Positions 45,335 through 54,136 of a stretch of 64,000 bases of DNA are shown here, piece after piece (position 1 is the stretch's first letter; every line of letters begins with the position of its first letter). Source of the DNA: Coriobacteriia bacterium (GTDB lineage Bacteria > Actinomycetota > Coriobacteriia > Coriobacteriales > UBA8131); NCBI GenBank assembly GCA_009784945.1, contig WQXH01000001.1, positions 87,257 to 151,256 of the forward strand, given 5' to 3'. The position numbers and the translations under genes are program-made. Under the pieces are notes generated by a model. That model did no database searches and was not told the origin of the DNA. It was given only the letters and a program-made list of their open reading frames with translations.

Positions 45335-45899
45335 TCGAAACGGTGAGCGCTACGGCTCGCTGACTGTCATTAAGGCGGTCGGTGGTGGTCGCTCCTTGTT
45401 TAAGTGTGATTGTGGAAACGAAAAAGTCATATCGACAAGCGCTGTTGTACTAGGGCGAACACACTCTTGTAGCTGCAAGCAGTACAAAGACAGAGGCACT
45501 CACAAAAGGTACCATCACAAGCACTATTCAAGGTGGATTTACTGGCGCAAGGACGGTCTGTTGTGTTCTGAGTGGCAAGAAGACATTGAAGTATTCATTA
45601 AGTGGATGGACGACAACGAGCCGGACACATGGCACAGGACTGAGCGTATTGACAAAGAAAAGCCCTATGGGCCTGATAATTTGCTCTTTCGAGCAAAGAA
45701 AGTCGATGTTGAAAAAGAGAAGTTAAAAGAAGCCAAGGTAGGAATTGTGTTAATTAGCGACAGTGAGCATCTGTCGTTTGAATCAATGGTAGAAGCTGCA
45801 AGGTTTTTGGGCATATCAAAGCAGCGAGTAGAACAACTCACAAAAAAGACTGCTCAGCGATCTGGTGGCTACTATGTTAGGAGGGCAAGTGAAGCTTAG
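45312..45899 (+). CDS. HNH/AP2-type homing-endonuclease-like protein
   Basis: NRNGERYGSLTVIKAVGGGRSLFKCDCGNEKVISTSAVVLGRTHSCSCKQ; HRTERIDKEKPYGPDNLLFR; C-terminal NUMOD-like HTH. TTG 45312 after ggagggaggcaaaag. Confidence 0.7.
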   Translation: MVPKEAINRNGERYGSLTVIKAVGGGRSLFKCDCGNEKVISTSAVVLGRTHSCSCKQYKDRGTHKRYHHKHYSRWIYWRKDGLLCSEWQEDIEVFIKWMDDNEPDTWHRTERIDKEKPYGPDNLLFRAKKVDVEKEKLKEAKVGIVLISDSEHLSFESMVEAARFLGISKQRVEQLTKKTAQRSGGYYVRRASEA

Positions 45900-45929
45900 T
45901 GAAACGAACAACATAGGAAGGAGTAAAAA

Positions 45930-46589
45930 ATGGCACTAAAAATAAAGGTTATGAAGGCAACTCAAAGGGTGAACGAGGTCGTTATGGGCTCGCCGCTATC
46001 TGGCAAGACAACCTACGTGAATAGCCAAGTTGACCTGCCTGAAACACTTTTCATCAGCACCGATGGAAATGCACATGATGGATGCCAGGTCGCAGAAGCA
46101 GACAACTGGGACGACTTGATGGATGCGATTAAGTATGGTGTGTCAGGAGGGTCTAAAGGTAGTTTAACAACAATAGTATTAGATCTTCTTGACGATGCAG
46201 TCGCGTTTGCCGAACAACGAGCCCAAAAGTCCCTTGGTATGACTGGCAAGGCTGACTCACGTGGTGCCTACGGCAAGTTCACGCTAACTGTTGGTGAGCT
46301 GGTAAAAGAACAGGTTTTAAGACCACTTTTGGGCAGCGATAAGCAGGTCTACATCGTCATGCATAGCACTGAGAATGCTGAGGGCGTTGCTGTTCCCTGC
46401 TTTGGCTCGTACAGCAGAGACGCAACTGACATTTTGAACTGGGTAAAGGGACGCTGTGGGAAGGTCGTTCGATGCGAAAATCCCATGAGCGGTGTTTATG
46501 ACGTTATTGTGGAGGCCGAGAGGATCAACAGGGCTGAGGAACCAGCTAAACCACCGATTAAAAGAGCAAGCAAAAAGCAAGCGGCGTAG
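45930..46589 (+). CDS. Sak4-like/AAA_24 RecA-fold phage ATPase
   Basis: VVMGSPLSGKTTYVNSQ, TIVLDLLDDAVAFAEQ, VYIVMHST. Confidence 0.75.
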   Translation: MALKIKVMKATQRVNEVVMGSPLSGKTTYVNSQVDLPETLFISTDGNAHDGCQVAEADNWDDLMDAIKYGVSGGSKGSLTTIVLDLLDDAVAFAEQRAQKSLGMTGKADSRGAYGKFTLTVGELVKEQVLRPLLGSDKQVYIVMHSTENAEGVAVPCFGSYSRDATDILNWVKGRCGKVVRCENPMSGVYDVIVEAERINRAEEPAKPPIKRASKKQAA

Positions 46590-46601
46590 GAAGGAAAAGA
46601 C

Positions 46602-47138
46602 ATGGCGCGATATGATGTTATTGAAGGATACATTGAAGATATTTACTTAGGCAAGACTTCTAATGAGACAGAATACCTTGGTATTAAGTTTCACAGTCAT
46701 GAAGAGACTGAATACCCAGGTTTTAGAGAGATCAAGTGGTTTTTTACACCAAAGGCAAGAGAAATGTCTCAAGACAAAGTTTTGCGCGTTCTCAAGATGG
46801 CTGGGCTTGAGCCAACTGGGAGCAAGCCAACAACGCCAAAGACAGCCCTCAAGCTGTTGGCAAGAGAAGAGCTTGTCTACCTGAAAATCCCTATTACCGT
46901 ACAGCCAAACGAGTACGAAGGCAAGGTAAGATCACAGTTTGACCTTGGCTGGGATAACGATGGCGAGCCTCTTGGTCTCGTGTCGTCTGGCTTTGACAAG
47001 TTTGGTGACTTGCTTGCTAAACGAAGAGAGCAGACAGAAAGTGACTCCAAGCCTAATGCCGACCAAAGCGCCAAACCGGAAGTCACTGTTTTCGATGATA
47101 GCACACTCGATGTTTACAATGACGAGATTCCTTTTTAA
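46602..47138 (+). CDS. Phage ssDNA-binding protein (SSB-like)
   Basis: Acidic C-terminal tail DDSTLDVYNDEIPF mimics the SSB C-terminal peptide; follows the Sak4-like ATPase. Confidence 0.7.
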   Translation: MARYDVIEGYIEDIYLGKTSNETEYLGIKFHSHEETEYPGFREIKWFFTPKAREMSQDKVLRVLKMAGLEPTGSKPTTPKTALKLLAREELVYLKIPITVQPNEYEGKVRSQFDLGWDNDGEPLGLVSSGFDKFGDLLAKRREQTESDSKPNADQSAKPEVTVFDDSTLDVYNDEIPF

Positions 47139-47150
47139 AAGGAGGTTGTC

Positions 47151-47582
47151 ATGCCGAGAACTCGCTCAAGAAAGTGGCAAGAATCTGTCACCTGGAAAGC
47201 CTTTGCCGACTACATAAAGATGCGTGATGCCATCAGAACTACTGGAACACTGGCAGAAGTTCATTGTATGTATTGTGGCAGGAGGCACTACAGGGCAGAA
47301 AGTCAAGCCGGACACATGATAAGCAGGACTTACGGAAATGCTCTTTACAACCCAAAAGTCGTATTCGCCAGTTGTTCTAACTGCAACTTATATCGTGAGG
47401 GTAATCATGTCTCTGGCTACCTTAACCTGGTCGAAATGGTGGGGCCTAAGCAGGCGAGTTCAATTGTCATAGATGCAATGAAGCCGAAGCCTTACACAAT
47501 GGAAGAACTTGAAGACATCGAGGAGGGCTGCCTTGCCGCCGTAGAGATAATGGAGTCTTATTATGAAGCTCATGCAAGATGA
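47151..47582 (+). CDS. NinG/Rap-like recombination nuclease
   Basis: HCMYCGRRHYRAESQAGHMISRTYGNALYNPKVVFASCSNCNLYREGN. Confidence 0.72.
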   Translation: MPRTRSRKWQESVTWKAFADYIKMRDAIRTTGTLAEVHCMYCGRRHYRAESQAGHMISRTYGNALYNPKVVFASCSNCNLYREGNHVSGYLNLVEMVGPKQASSIVIDAMKPKPYTMEELEDIEEGCLAAVEIMESYYEAHAR

Positions 47583-48147
47583 TATTGAAGCTCGCCTTGA
47601 CTATCTTGAAGAAGTAGCAGGACTTGGAGCTAAAGTTGACATGATTACTCAACTTGAAGACTTTGCAACCATCGAGTTGTTCAAGTATGAAGTTCAGCGA
47701 AAGGCCGTAGAGGCAGAAGGTGTCTCCACCGGCCTACTCCCAGCTGTTGCAGAAGCGACACGTGCTGAAATCAAGCGCATGGAAAACCTGTTTGACTCCT
47801 GCTTTTCGCAAGAGAGAATAAGGCCACAAGCGCTATTTGATGGGTGTTTGAACATAAGAGACAAGGTGGCAAGGCTTACCGACCTCACTGAAGGTCAATT
47901 GGTCTTGATTGTTGACGACCTGACTGTCGAGTTCGTTGTAAGAAAGTATGCCAAGGCGATGCTTGAAGGCGACATTGACGACATGCACAAAATTTTAGAC
48001 CAGTCACTTGGCAAACCACTAGAGCAAAGAGTTACAGAACACAGAGAGCTATCTGTGGTAGCAGGGCTCACGGAGGCTGAACTCCGTGCCCTGCTACCAG
48101 CAGGTGAGTCAAGCGTAGAAATGGAGATTGAAATTGAAGACGAGTAA
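47563..48147 (+). CDS. Hypothetical phage protein, possible terminase small subunit
   Basis: Position two ORFs upstream of TerL; helical, acidic C-terminus. No specific motif. Confidence 0.4.
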   Translation: MKLMQDDIEARLDYLEEVAGLGAKVDMITQLEDFATIELFKYEVQRKAVEAEGVSTGLLPAVAEATRAEIKRMENLFDSCFSQERIRPQALFDGCLNIRDKVARLTDLTEGQLVLIVDDLTVEFVVRKYAKAMLEGDIDDMHKILDQSLGKPLEQRVTEHRELSVVAGLTEAELRALLPAGESSVEMEIEIEDE

Positions 48148-48451
48148 AATCAAAAAGAGGCTTGCCGCTGCGAGTCGCCTTGTCCTGGACAACATAGAAA
48201 CAATAGAAGAACTAAAGGCACATCCTGTTGTTCTCCCTGCAATTGATGGTGTAAATATTGTCTACCCAAGAACGGTGATTTTTTGGGCAGATGGTTCAGC
48301 AACTGTTGTTAAGTGCACAGAAGGAGAAACGTGGGACACAGAAAAGGCCATTATGGCAGCTATGGCTAAGAGAGCATATGGTAACCGTGGCTACAACGAC
48401 ACTGTTCGCCGGGCTATCTCCATGGCCACTGGCAGAAAGGTAAGGAGATAA
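48128..48451 (+). CDS. Conserved small phage protein
   Basis: VIFWADGSATVVKCTEGETWDTEKAIMAAMAKRAYGNRG resembles a phage family often annotated hypothetical. Confidence 0.6.
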   Translation: MKLKTSKIKKRLAAASRLVLDNIETIEELKAHPVVLPAIDGVNIVYPRTVIFWADGSATVVKCTEGETWDTEKAIMAAMAKRAYGNRGYNDTVRRAISMATGRKVRR

Positions 48452-48726
48452 TGTCTCAAGTAATTACCAATAAAGAAGTGGCAGAGACTTTTCAGCAGTA
48501 TGCCAACCACGTACAAGATGCCATAAACGCTTTCAATCGAGCGGACACACTGCCAGTGTGCAATGTGAGAGCTGAGATTCGAGCAAGAAAAATAGCTGCT
48601 GAGATTTTACACCCTATCCAGCAGCTGTTTGCTACGGCTGCTCAAAACTTCGGGTATGAAGCAGCCCTTGAAATCGAACAGCCACAAGACATGGAGCCAA
48701 TTGACTATGGCCAAAGCTTCTATTAA
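48451..48726 (+). CDS. Hypothetical small phage protein
   Basis: ATG overlap with the upstream stop; operon context. Confidence 0.55.
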   Translation: MSQVITNKEVAETFQQYANHVQDAINAFNRADTLPVCNVRAEIRARKIAAEILHPIQQLFATAAQNFGYEAALEIEQPQDMEPIDYGQSFY

Positions 48727-50215
48727 CAAACTTGATGCAGCCGGTGAGCGTCTCGTTCGCATTGAGCTTGCTCGCAGGAATTTCTGGGAGTACTGCAAGT
48801 TGCGTATACCAGCAGTCTATAATGAGAAACGACCCTGGCTAAAAGATATGTGCACAACAATGCAACTGTTCTTTGAGCAAGACGAAAAACGTATCTTAGT
48901 TTTGAACCTGCCTCCACGTCACTACAAGTCTCTTACTGCTCAACTTTTTACCGAGTGGACTTTCGGACGAGACAGAAATGCACGGGTTATGACTGGCTCA
49001 TATAATGAAGTCTTGGCTACGAGGTTTTCAAAGAAGACTAGAAACGCAATCCAAACTCCAACAGGGCAAAGCAAGAAGATTCAGTACGGTGACATCTTTC
49101 CAGACACCAAGGTCTCAAAAAAGGATGCTGCTGCTGAGTCTTGGGCGCTTGTTGGAGCGAGGGATGCTCCCTCGTACCTGGCCACATCACCAGGCGGAAC
49201 AGCCGTAGGGATGGGTTGTACGCTAATGATTTTCGATGATATTATCCGTAGCCCAAAAGAAGCTTATTCAGATTCAGTGCTTGAGGACTTGTCAGCCTGG
49301 GTGTTTGACACCATGATGTCAAGGCTTGAAGGTGACTGGAAGATCATAGTTGTGATGCAACGTTGGAGCCTCAAGGACATAGCAGGGCAGTTTCTTGCTG
49401 AGTATGATTGTATGCATGTTGATTACCCAGCTTACTCAGTTGACAAGGACGGGAAAATGACCTTTCTTTGTCCTGAGCAACTTGACGAAGCATCATGGAG
49501 AGCAAAGACAAGGCTCATGTCACCACATGTTGAGCAAGCTATCTACCTTCAAAAGCCTGTTGACATAGCAGGTCGTCTCTACAACGAGTTTAACACCTAT
49601 CCTGTCAGAGATATAGTCCCTGGCAAAGAGGAGTGCGTCTATTCCGTCACAGACACAGCAGACAAGGGCAAGGATTACCTTTGCTCATACGTATACATAC
49701 TACGTGACGGGACAGCGTACATACTTGACCACGTTTTATCAGACGCTCAAATGGAGATTACAGAAGTTCAAGTAGCCGAAATGTTTGACAAGTGGGCAGT
49801 CAAAATCGCTTTCACCGAGTCAAACAATGGCGGTCGCCTGTTTGCAAGGAATGTGCGTCGCTTAATGAGGAGAAAAGACTGCGTGTTTCTAAGTGAAATG
49901 ACGACCACCAACAAGGAGGCAAGGATATTGCTAAGCGCTGGCTGGTGTCAGAATTATGTCTGGTTTCCTGAGCCATGGAAGCACTCCTGGTCACCACTGT
50001 ATGACCAAATAATGAGCTACAACGCAAAAGGCAAAAATGTCCATGACGACGCTGTTGACTGCATGAGTTTTGTGTTTGATAGGTGCACTCAACAAGTTGA
50101 AGTAACCCAAACTGACTATGATGGAGACTCTGCATTTGCGTTTTCGAGTTACAGAGAGGACAGTAATCCTTATGGGCAAAAGACGTATCAGACATACTGG
50201 AACTGGGCTGAATGA
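48707..50215 (+). CDS. Phage terminase large subunit
   Basis: LNLPPRHYKSLTAQL Walker A variant, TLMIFDDIIRSPKEA Walker B, nuclease SVTDTADKGKD...DDAVDCMSFV. ATG 48707 preferred over 48629. Confidence 0.93.
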   Translation: MAKASINKLDAAGERLVRIELARRNFWEYCKLRIPAVYNEKRPWLKDMCTTMQLFFEQDEKRILVLNLPPRHYKSLTAQLFTEWTFGRDRNARVMTGSYNEVLATRFSKKTRNAIQTPTGQSKKIQYGDIFPDTKVSKKDAAAESWALVGARDAPSYLATSPGGTAVGMGCTLMIFDDIIRSPKEAYSDSVLEDLSAWVFDTMMSRLEGDWKIIVVMQRWSLKDIAGQFLAEYDCMHVDYPAYSVDKDGKMTFLCPEQLDEASWRAKTRLMSPHVEQAIYLQKPVDIAGRLYNEFNTYPVRDIVPGKEECVYSVTDTADKGKDYLCSYVYILRDGTAYILDHVLSDAQMEITEVQVAEMFDKWAVKIAFTESNNGGRLFARNVRRLMRRKDCVFLSEMTTTNKEARILLSAGWCQNYVWFPEPWKHSWSPLYDQIMSYNAKGKNVHDDAVDCMSFVFDRCTQQVEVTQTDYDGDSAFAFSSYREDSNPYGQKTYQTYWNWAE

Positions 50216-50387
50216 GTTCGAAAGCTTTGTTGAATTGGTGTACTCAAAGTGGAGAGACGAAAACAAGGATAAAGAAGCTCTGCGAAATTACATCTTGAAA
50301 GGCTGGGGCACCCCAGATAGAATGGCAATTTGGAGATTGTTTGCCGAGTCTAATTGGTGGAGCGGCTCTGATAGCAGCAGTCAGTAG
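50172..50387 (+). CDS. Hypothetical small phage protein
   Basis: ATG 50172, overlaps the TerL 3' end. Confidence 0.45.
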   Translation: MGKRRIRHTGTGLNEFESFVELVYSKWRDENKDKEALRNYILKGWGTPDRMAIWRLFAESNWWSGSDSSSQ

Positions 50388-50394
50388 ACCGATT

Positions 50395-50431
50395 AAAAAA
50401 GTCTGCCTCAGTCAGTGAGGCGGACTTTTTT
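50395..50431. terminator. Bidirectional terminator between convergent phage modules
   Basis: AAAAAAGTCTGCCTCA-gtcag-TGAGGCGGACTTTTTT, 16-bp stem with one wobble pair. Confidence 0.93.
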
Positions 50432-50464
50432 GTCTCAAACCACGAAAGACCACGCAAGCTGCTG

Positions 50465-52432
50465 CTACCTAATTACACTCACTGAGCAAGGCTGAATAAC
50501 CCCGTTTTCATGAACTAAAATTACATGATAGCGAGTGTTTCCCATCATGATAGCATGGGTGTCGTTTTCTACAGTTAAAGTAGTGACAGATGCCTTGTCC
50601 CAAAGGTCGCTAGTGACTTCAATTTTTAGTGTAAAGTTGGTCTTTGGTGGTGTGATTGCTGGAGAGAACACCCTTTCGGTTCCATCTTCTGTATAGTCAA
50701 AATTGCTCCCTAGCTCCCACGCTAAAACATTGTCAACGTATAATTTCGCGCGACGTGGGTACGCTTTGTACCAGTCATTACCAGCTAGCCTGATGGTTGC
50801 CGCTTTCGTGCTCTTGTTGTAGGTTAGTGTTGCAGGGATAGAGTCTCTGCCAACCAGAATCGGGCTGCTTTCTGACCAATTACTTGTCCTTGTGCCGCCG
50901 CCCCAGCCAGTTCTTGTTGCTCTACAACGAAGTTTGACCAGCCTCCTGCCAACTGGATTTGTCACAGAGCTTGAGGAGGTAAACCCGCTCGAAGTACTGT
51001 TTCCAATGCTAGCCCAAGAAGACCAAGTAGAGCCATTATTACTCGAAGTTGAGTATTGGTATTCAAAAGTTGTCGTACCTGTTGGGACTTCTGGGGCACT
51101 TGCAAACCCCCACGATGCTTGCGCTTGTACAACATGGTTTGAATTGCCATACGCTACCAGTGCTAGCGTACTTTTTGTAGCACTCAAAGCTGGGAGCGTA
51201 GTCGAGTGAGGGCCAGTTTGCACCCATGCACTGTTGCCAGCGGCATTGACAGCCCTGATTCTTATCCACCTTCTCGTATTGGTGGACGCTGCAACTGAGT
51301 ATGCAGTTGCTGTTCCAGCTAGAGTAGCAGCGCTTGTCCATGATGTTCCATTAGTGGATGTTTCTACAGCAATGGAACTGTATGGTTTGTTTGAGGCACT
51401 GGCGTTCCTCGTCCAGGACAAGGCGATGGTGTTACTGTTAAAAGTCCCTGTCCTTACCAAGTTTGATGGCGCATCCGGGGCGAGCATGGTTATTGCTGTT
51501 GCAGTGTTGCTTGGGCCTGTGTTTCCATAGCTTGATGGCCCTGTTGCATAGACTCGGTAATAATAAGTGCCAGACGGCGGTGTGTAAGTCAACTCTTTTA
51601 CAACAGCGCCTTTATAAATGTCAGTGGTTGCAGCAAAGTTACTGGTGGTAGACCTTTGGACTAACACACCTGTTGCATAGGTAGCGTTGTTCGTCCATGC
51701 GAGCTTCACGTTTGCGCCACTTATTGCAGCAGTCAGATTGCTTGGGGCCGACGGCTGGGTGTAGTGAACACCACTTGTTGCGCCAGTCACCTCCACGCCG
51801 TTATAGCCTGTTGCTGTGTAACGAAACCAAACTCGTGAGTTAGCCGTAAGACTCCTGTTGACAGCAGTGCCGGCAGTAACGCTACCGTGCCGTGTCCAAG
51901 TTGAGTTGTTGTACGAATAATAAAGCGCATAGCTTACCCCGTTTGTCACGGCAGGGCAGGTCACGCTCCTTGAGTTGCCAGTGCCACTTACTGTAGGAGC
52001 AGGAGGCTTTGCGGCCTCTTTGAGCTTTGGGACAGTGACATTTCTTGTGAATTCAGAAAGCCCCCAAGGAGACCAAAATCGAACTCTCAATGTCAAGGTG
52101 TAGTCAGTGTCCTTTTTGAAATAGGCCCTACCAGCAGACAGTTTCTTGACTTGGTTCCAGCCGAAATTAGTTGTGTTTATCCCCGCTGGCTTCCACTCGT
52201 TAAGCCAGACTGTGTTTGCAGGAAAGCTACCTGCGCTGTTGTCTGAGATTCCACAGTGCAAGCCCCAGGTGGTTGCTCCGTGAGAAAGTTTGTTTTCAAC
52301 CCAAGCGGCACCGTCAAAGTCTACACGAGTAGTATATTCTGTGCCTCCGACTGTCAAGTCGTACATACTTGCACACAAGTTGCCATACGTATGCTTTATG
52401 TAGTTACCATCACCGTTGTGCACTGCTGCCAT
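50465..52432 (-). CDS. FnIII-repeat phage tail/receptor-binding protein
   Basis: Several FnIII units (PSAPSNLTAAISGANVKLAWTNN..., PDAPSNLVRTGTFNSNTIALSWTRN...). Confidence 0.75.
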   Translation of the reverse strand: MAAVHNGDGNYIKHTYGNLCASMYDLTVGGTEYTTRVDFDGAAWVENKLSHGATTWGLHCGISDNSAGSFPANTVWLNEWKPAGINTTNFGWNQVKKLSAGRAYFKKDTDYTLTLRVRFWSPWGLSEFTRNVTVPKLKEAAKPPAPTVSGTGNSRSVTCPAVTNGVSYALYYSYNNSTWTRHGSVTAGTAVNRSLTANSRVWFRYTATGYNGVEVTGATSGVHYTQPSAPSNLTAAISGANVKLAWTNNATYATGVLVQRSTTSNFAATTDIYKGAVVKELTYTPPSGTYYYRVYATGPSSYGNTGPSNTATAITMLAPDAPSNLVRTGTFNSNTIALSWTRNASASNKPYSSIAVETSTNGTSWTSAATLAGTATAYSVAASTNTRRWIRIRAVNAAGNSAWVQTGPHSTTLPALSATKSTLALVAYGNSNHVVQAQASWGFASAPEVPTGTTTFEYQYSTSSNNGSTWSSWASIGNSTSSGFTSSSSVTNPVGRRLVKLRCRATRTGWGGGTRTSNWSESSPILVGRDSIPATLTYNKSTKAATIRLAGNDWYKAYPRRAKLYVDNVLAWELGSNFDYTEDGTERVFSPAITPPKTNFTLKIEVTSDLWDKASVTTLTVENDTHAIMMGNTRYHVILVHENGVIQPCSVSVIR

Positions 52433-52440
52433 GTGACCTC

Positions 52441-53145
52441 CTAAATAGTTGCCTCAAGCAAAATGTCTCTGGTTAAGTTAACCTCAACTTGCTCTCTGTT
52501 GATCTCTATGATTCCATAAGCATTAATGCGACTCGGTACAGGTGGCACGATTGTTACTTGTTCTTCATCATCGCCATCATCGCCATCGCCACCGTCACCG
52601 TCGTCACTGCTATCGCCATCATCGCCATCGCCGTCTTCGTCGTCACCATCGTCGCCAGGTCCAGGGTACTCATGCTCGCTTGCATCTTCTGACAAAGGAG
52701 GGATGTGGACAGCGAGAGGCATATCCGTCGGCAGATGGTCGTCAGACAGTGGGATGAGCCCATCACCAAATGGCGTGAAAGCAGATGCGCAAAGGATCAC
52801 ATAGTATCCTTCACTTTTCCTTTCAACAGTTACGACTGAAGTGATTGGGTTAACATCATGCCAACCAGCGCCGGCTACCACGACATCTTGGAGCAACCAG
52901 CTATCAAGTTGCAGTTGCTGTGGATATCCAGATTCAGTGCTCATGTTTCGGTAGCTGGTTTGAAGTTGCCAGCCTGTTATCAGTCCGAAGTCGCCAGGCT
53001 CAGGTCGTATCAGCGTGTTCTCTACTTGTATATCTGATTCGAAGAGAATTACTGTCTGAGTCAGTGAGTGGTTAACACTCTTCAGCTCGAGCGAGAGCCT
53101 GATTCCACCACCTGGGTGTTGAGCGAAGTTGTCGTAATAGTTCAT
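52441..53145 (-). CDS. Phage structural protein with Asp/Gly-rich linker
   Basis: GPGDDGDDEDGDGDDGDSSDDGDGGDGDDGDDEEQ between N- and C-terminal domains. Confidence 0.6.
   Translation of the reverse strand: MNYYDNFAQHPGGGIRLSLELKSVNHSLTQTVILFESDIQVENTLIRPEPGDFGLITGWQLQTSYRNMSTESGYPQQLQLDSWLLQDVVVAGAGWHDVNPITSVVTVERKSEGYYVILCASAFTPFGDGLIPLSDDHLPTDMPLAVHIPPLSEDASEHEYPGPGDDGDDEDGDGDDGDSSDDGDGGDGDDGDDEEQVTIVPPVPSRINAYGIIEINREQVEVNLTRDILLEATI
52561..52656 (-). repeat. Low-complexity trinucleotide tract encoding the Asp/Gly linker
   Basis: tcatcatcgccatcatcgccatcgccaccgtcaccgtcgtc... repeats on the + strand. Confidence 0.85.
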
Positions 53146-53153
53146 GTCAGCTC

Positions 53154-53636
53154 CTAAAGAGGTTTAAGAAAGACGATAGTTCTCCCAGGAATAGCACTAG
53201 GAGTAGGGCTAGAGCTGCTAGCTCCGATAGAAAACACTAAAGGGTTGCCTCCGTCTTGTCTCCTAAGCCCAGCTGCCCCATCGTCAGCAATGTTAGCTCT
53301 CAAAGTGTCAACAATATCGTTTGCCCACACATGAGAGGGCACAACAGTTGCAAAGTGTCCGTATGCTGGAAGTACATTAGTAGCACCACCAACTCTAGTG
53401 GCTTTAAGACTAGTGTGACCTTCCACTGTCCCTCTCCAGACCACACGAGAGGATTCAATCACACTTCCGTTGTCGTCTCTTGCGTAAGTAATGAAATCAA
53501 CCTCACTGGGCCATGCCTCAAGAGGACGATCTACAGACATAGTAATCATGGTTCCACTCACTTGTGACTCTCCTGAGATAGCCACTTCTCTTGCTTCATC
53601 AGTGTTATTCGCGGACACTCTTCTTAGTTTTGTCAT
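53154..53636 (-). CDS. Phage structural/tail-associated protein
   Basis: Located in the virion gene cluster; no specific motif. Confidence 0.5.
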   Translation of the reverse strand: MTKLRRVSANNTDEAREVAISGESQVSGTMITMSVDRPLEAWPSEVDFITYARDDNGSVIESSRVVWRGTVEGHTSLKATRVGGATNVLPAYGHFATVVPSHVWANDIVDTLRANIADDGAAGLRRQDGGNPLVFSIGASSSSPTPSAIPGRTIVFLKPL

Positions 53637-53644
53637 GTCGCCTC

Positions 53645-54136
53645 CTAAATTACGTTAACTGTGTTGTCTGTAATGCGAATCTTGCCCTTGAGGGCTTTTA
53701 CGACTTCGCCATCGGGCAGCAAGATGTCAATTGAGTAGTAAACAATGCCAACAGGGAGGAGCATTTCTTCTCTAGTAAGCCTTATGGTTAACTCGCCTTC
53801 TAAAATGTTGTTGCCAACCGAATTAAGCTCTGTCCACTCGCTTCCGTCAAAAGCAACTGCCCTACCATTTTCTAAGAGCCAGCAGATGTCTCCACTCATG
53901 ACACCAGGTAGCTCTTGTAAGCCAGCTGCGTCAATAGCAGAGTGACAGGCAACACGCCTTTTTACTAAAGCAGTATCATCAGTTTTGCTGTCTTCCCACT
54001 TCTCTTTGCGTATTACTAAGACGACAACACAGCCGACCAGCTGAACTGGTGCTCCTGTTTCGATGTCAGATAGACTAATTTTTATCGGAGGGTTAGTCCC
54101 TCTCGGCCAGTCTCTGATGTTATAGGTGTTGCTCAT
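53645..54136 (-). CDS. Phage tail/baseplate-associated protein (BppU-N-like)
   Basis: PPIKISLSDIETGAPVQLVGCVVVLVIRKEKWEDSKTDDTALVKRRVA... layout of N-terminal baseplate upper-protein domains. Confidence 0.5.
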   Translation of the reverse strand: MSNTYNIRDWPRGTNPPIKISLSDIETGAPVQLVGCVVVLVIRKEKWEDSKTDDTALVKRRVACHSAIDAAGLQELPGVMSGDICWLLENGRAVAFDGSEWTELNSVGNNILEGELTIRLTREEMLLPVGIVYYSIDILLPDGEVVKALKGKIRITDNTVNVI

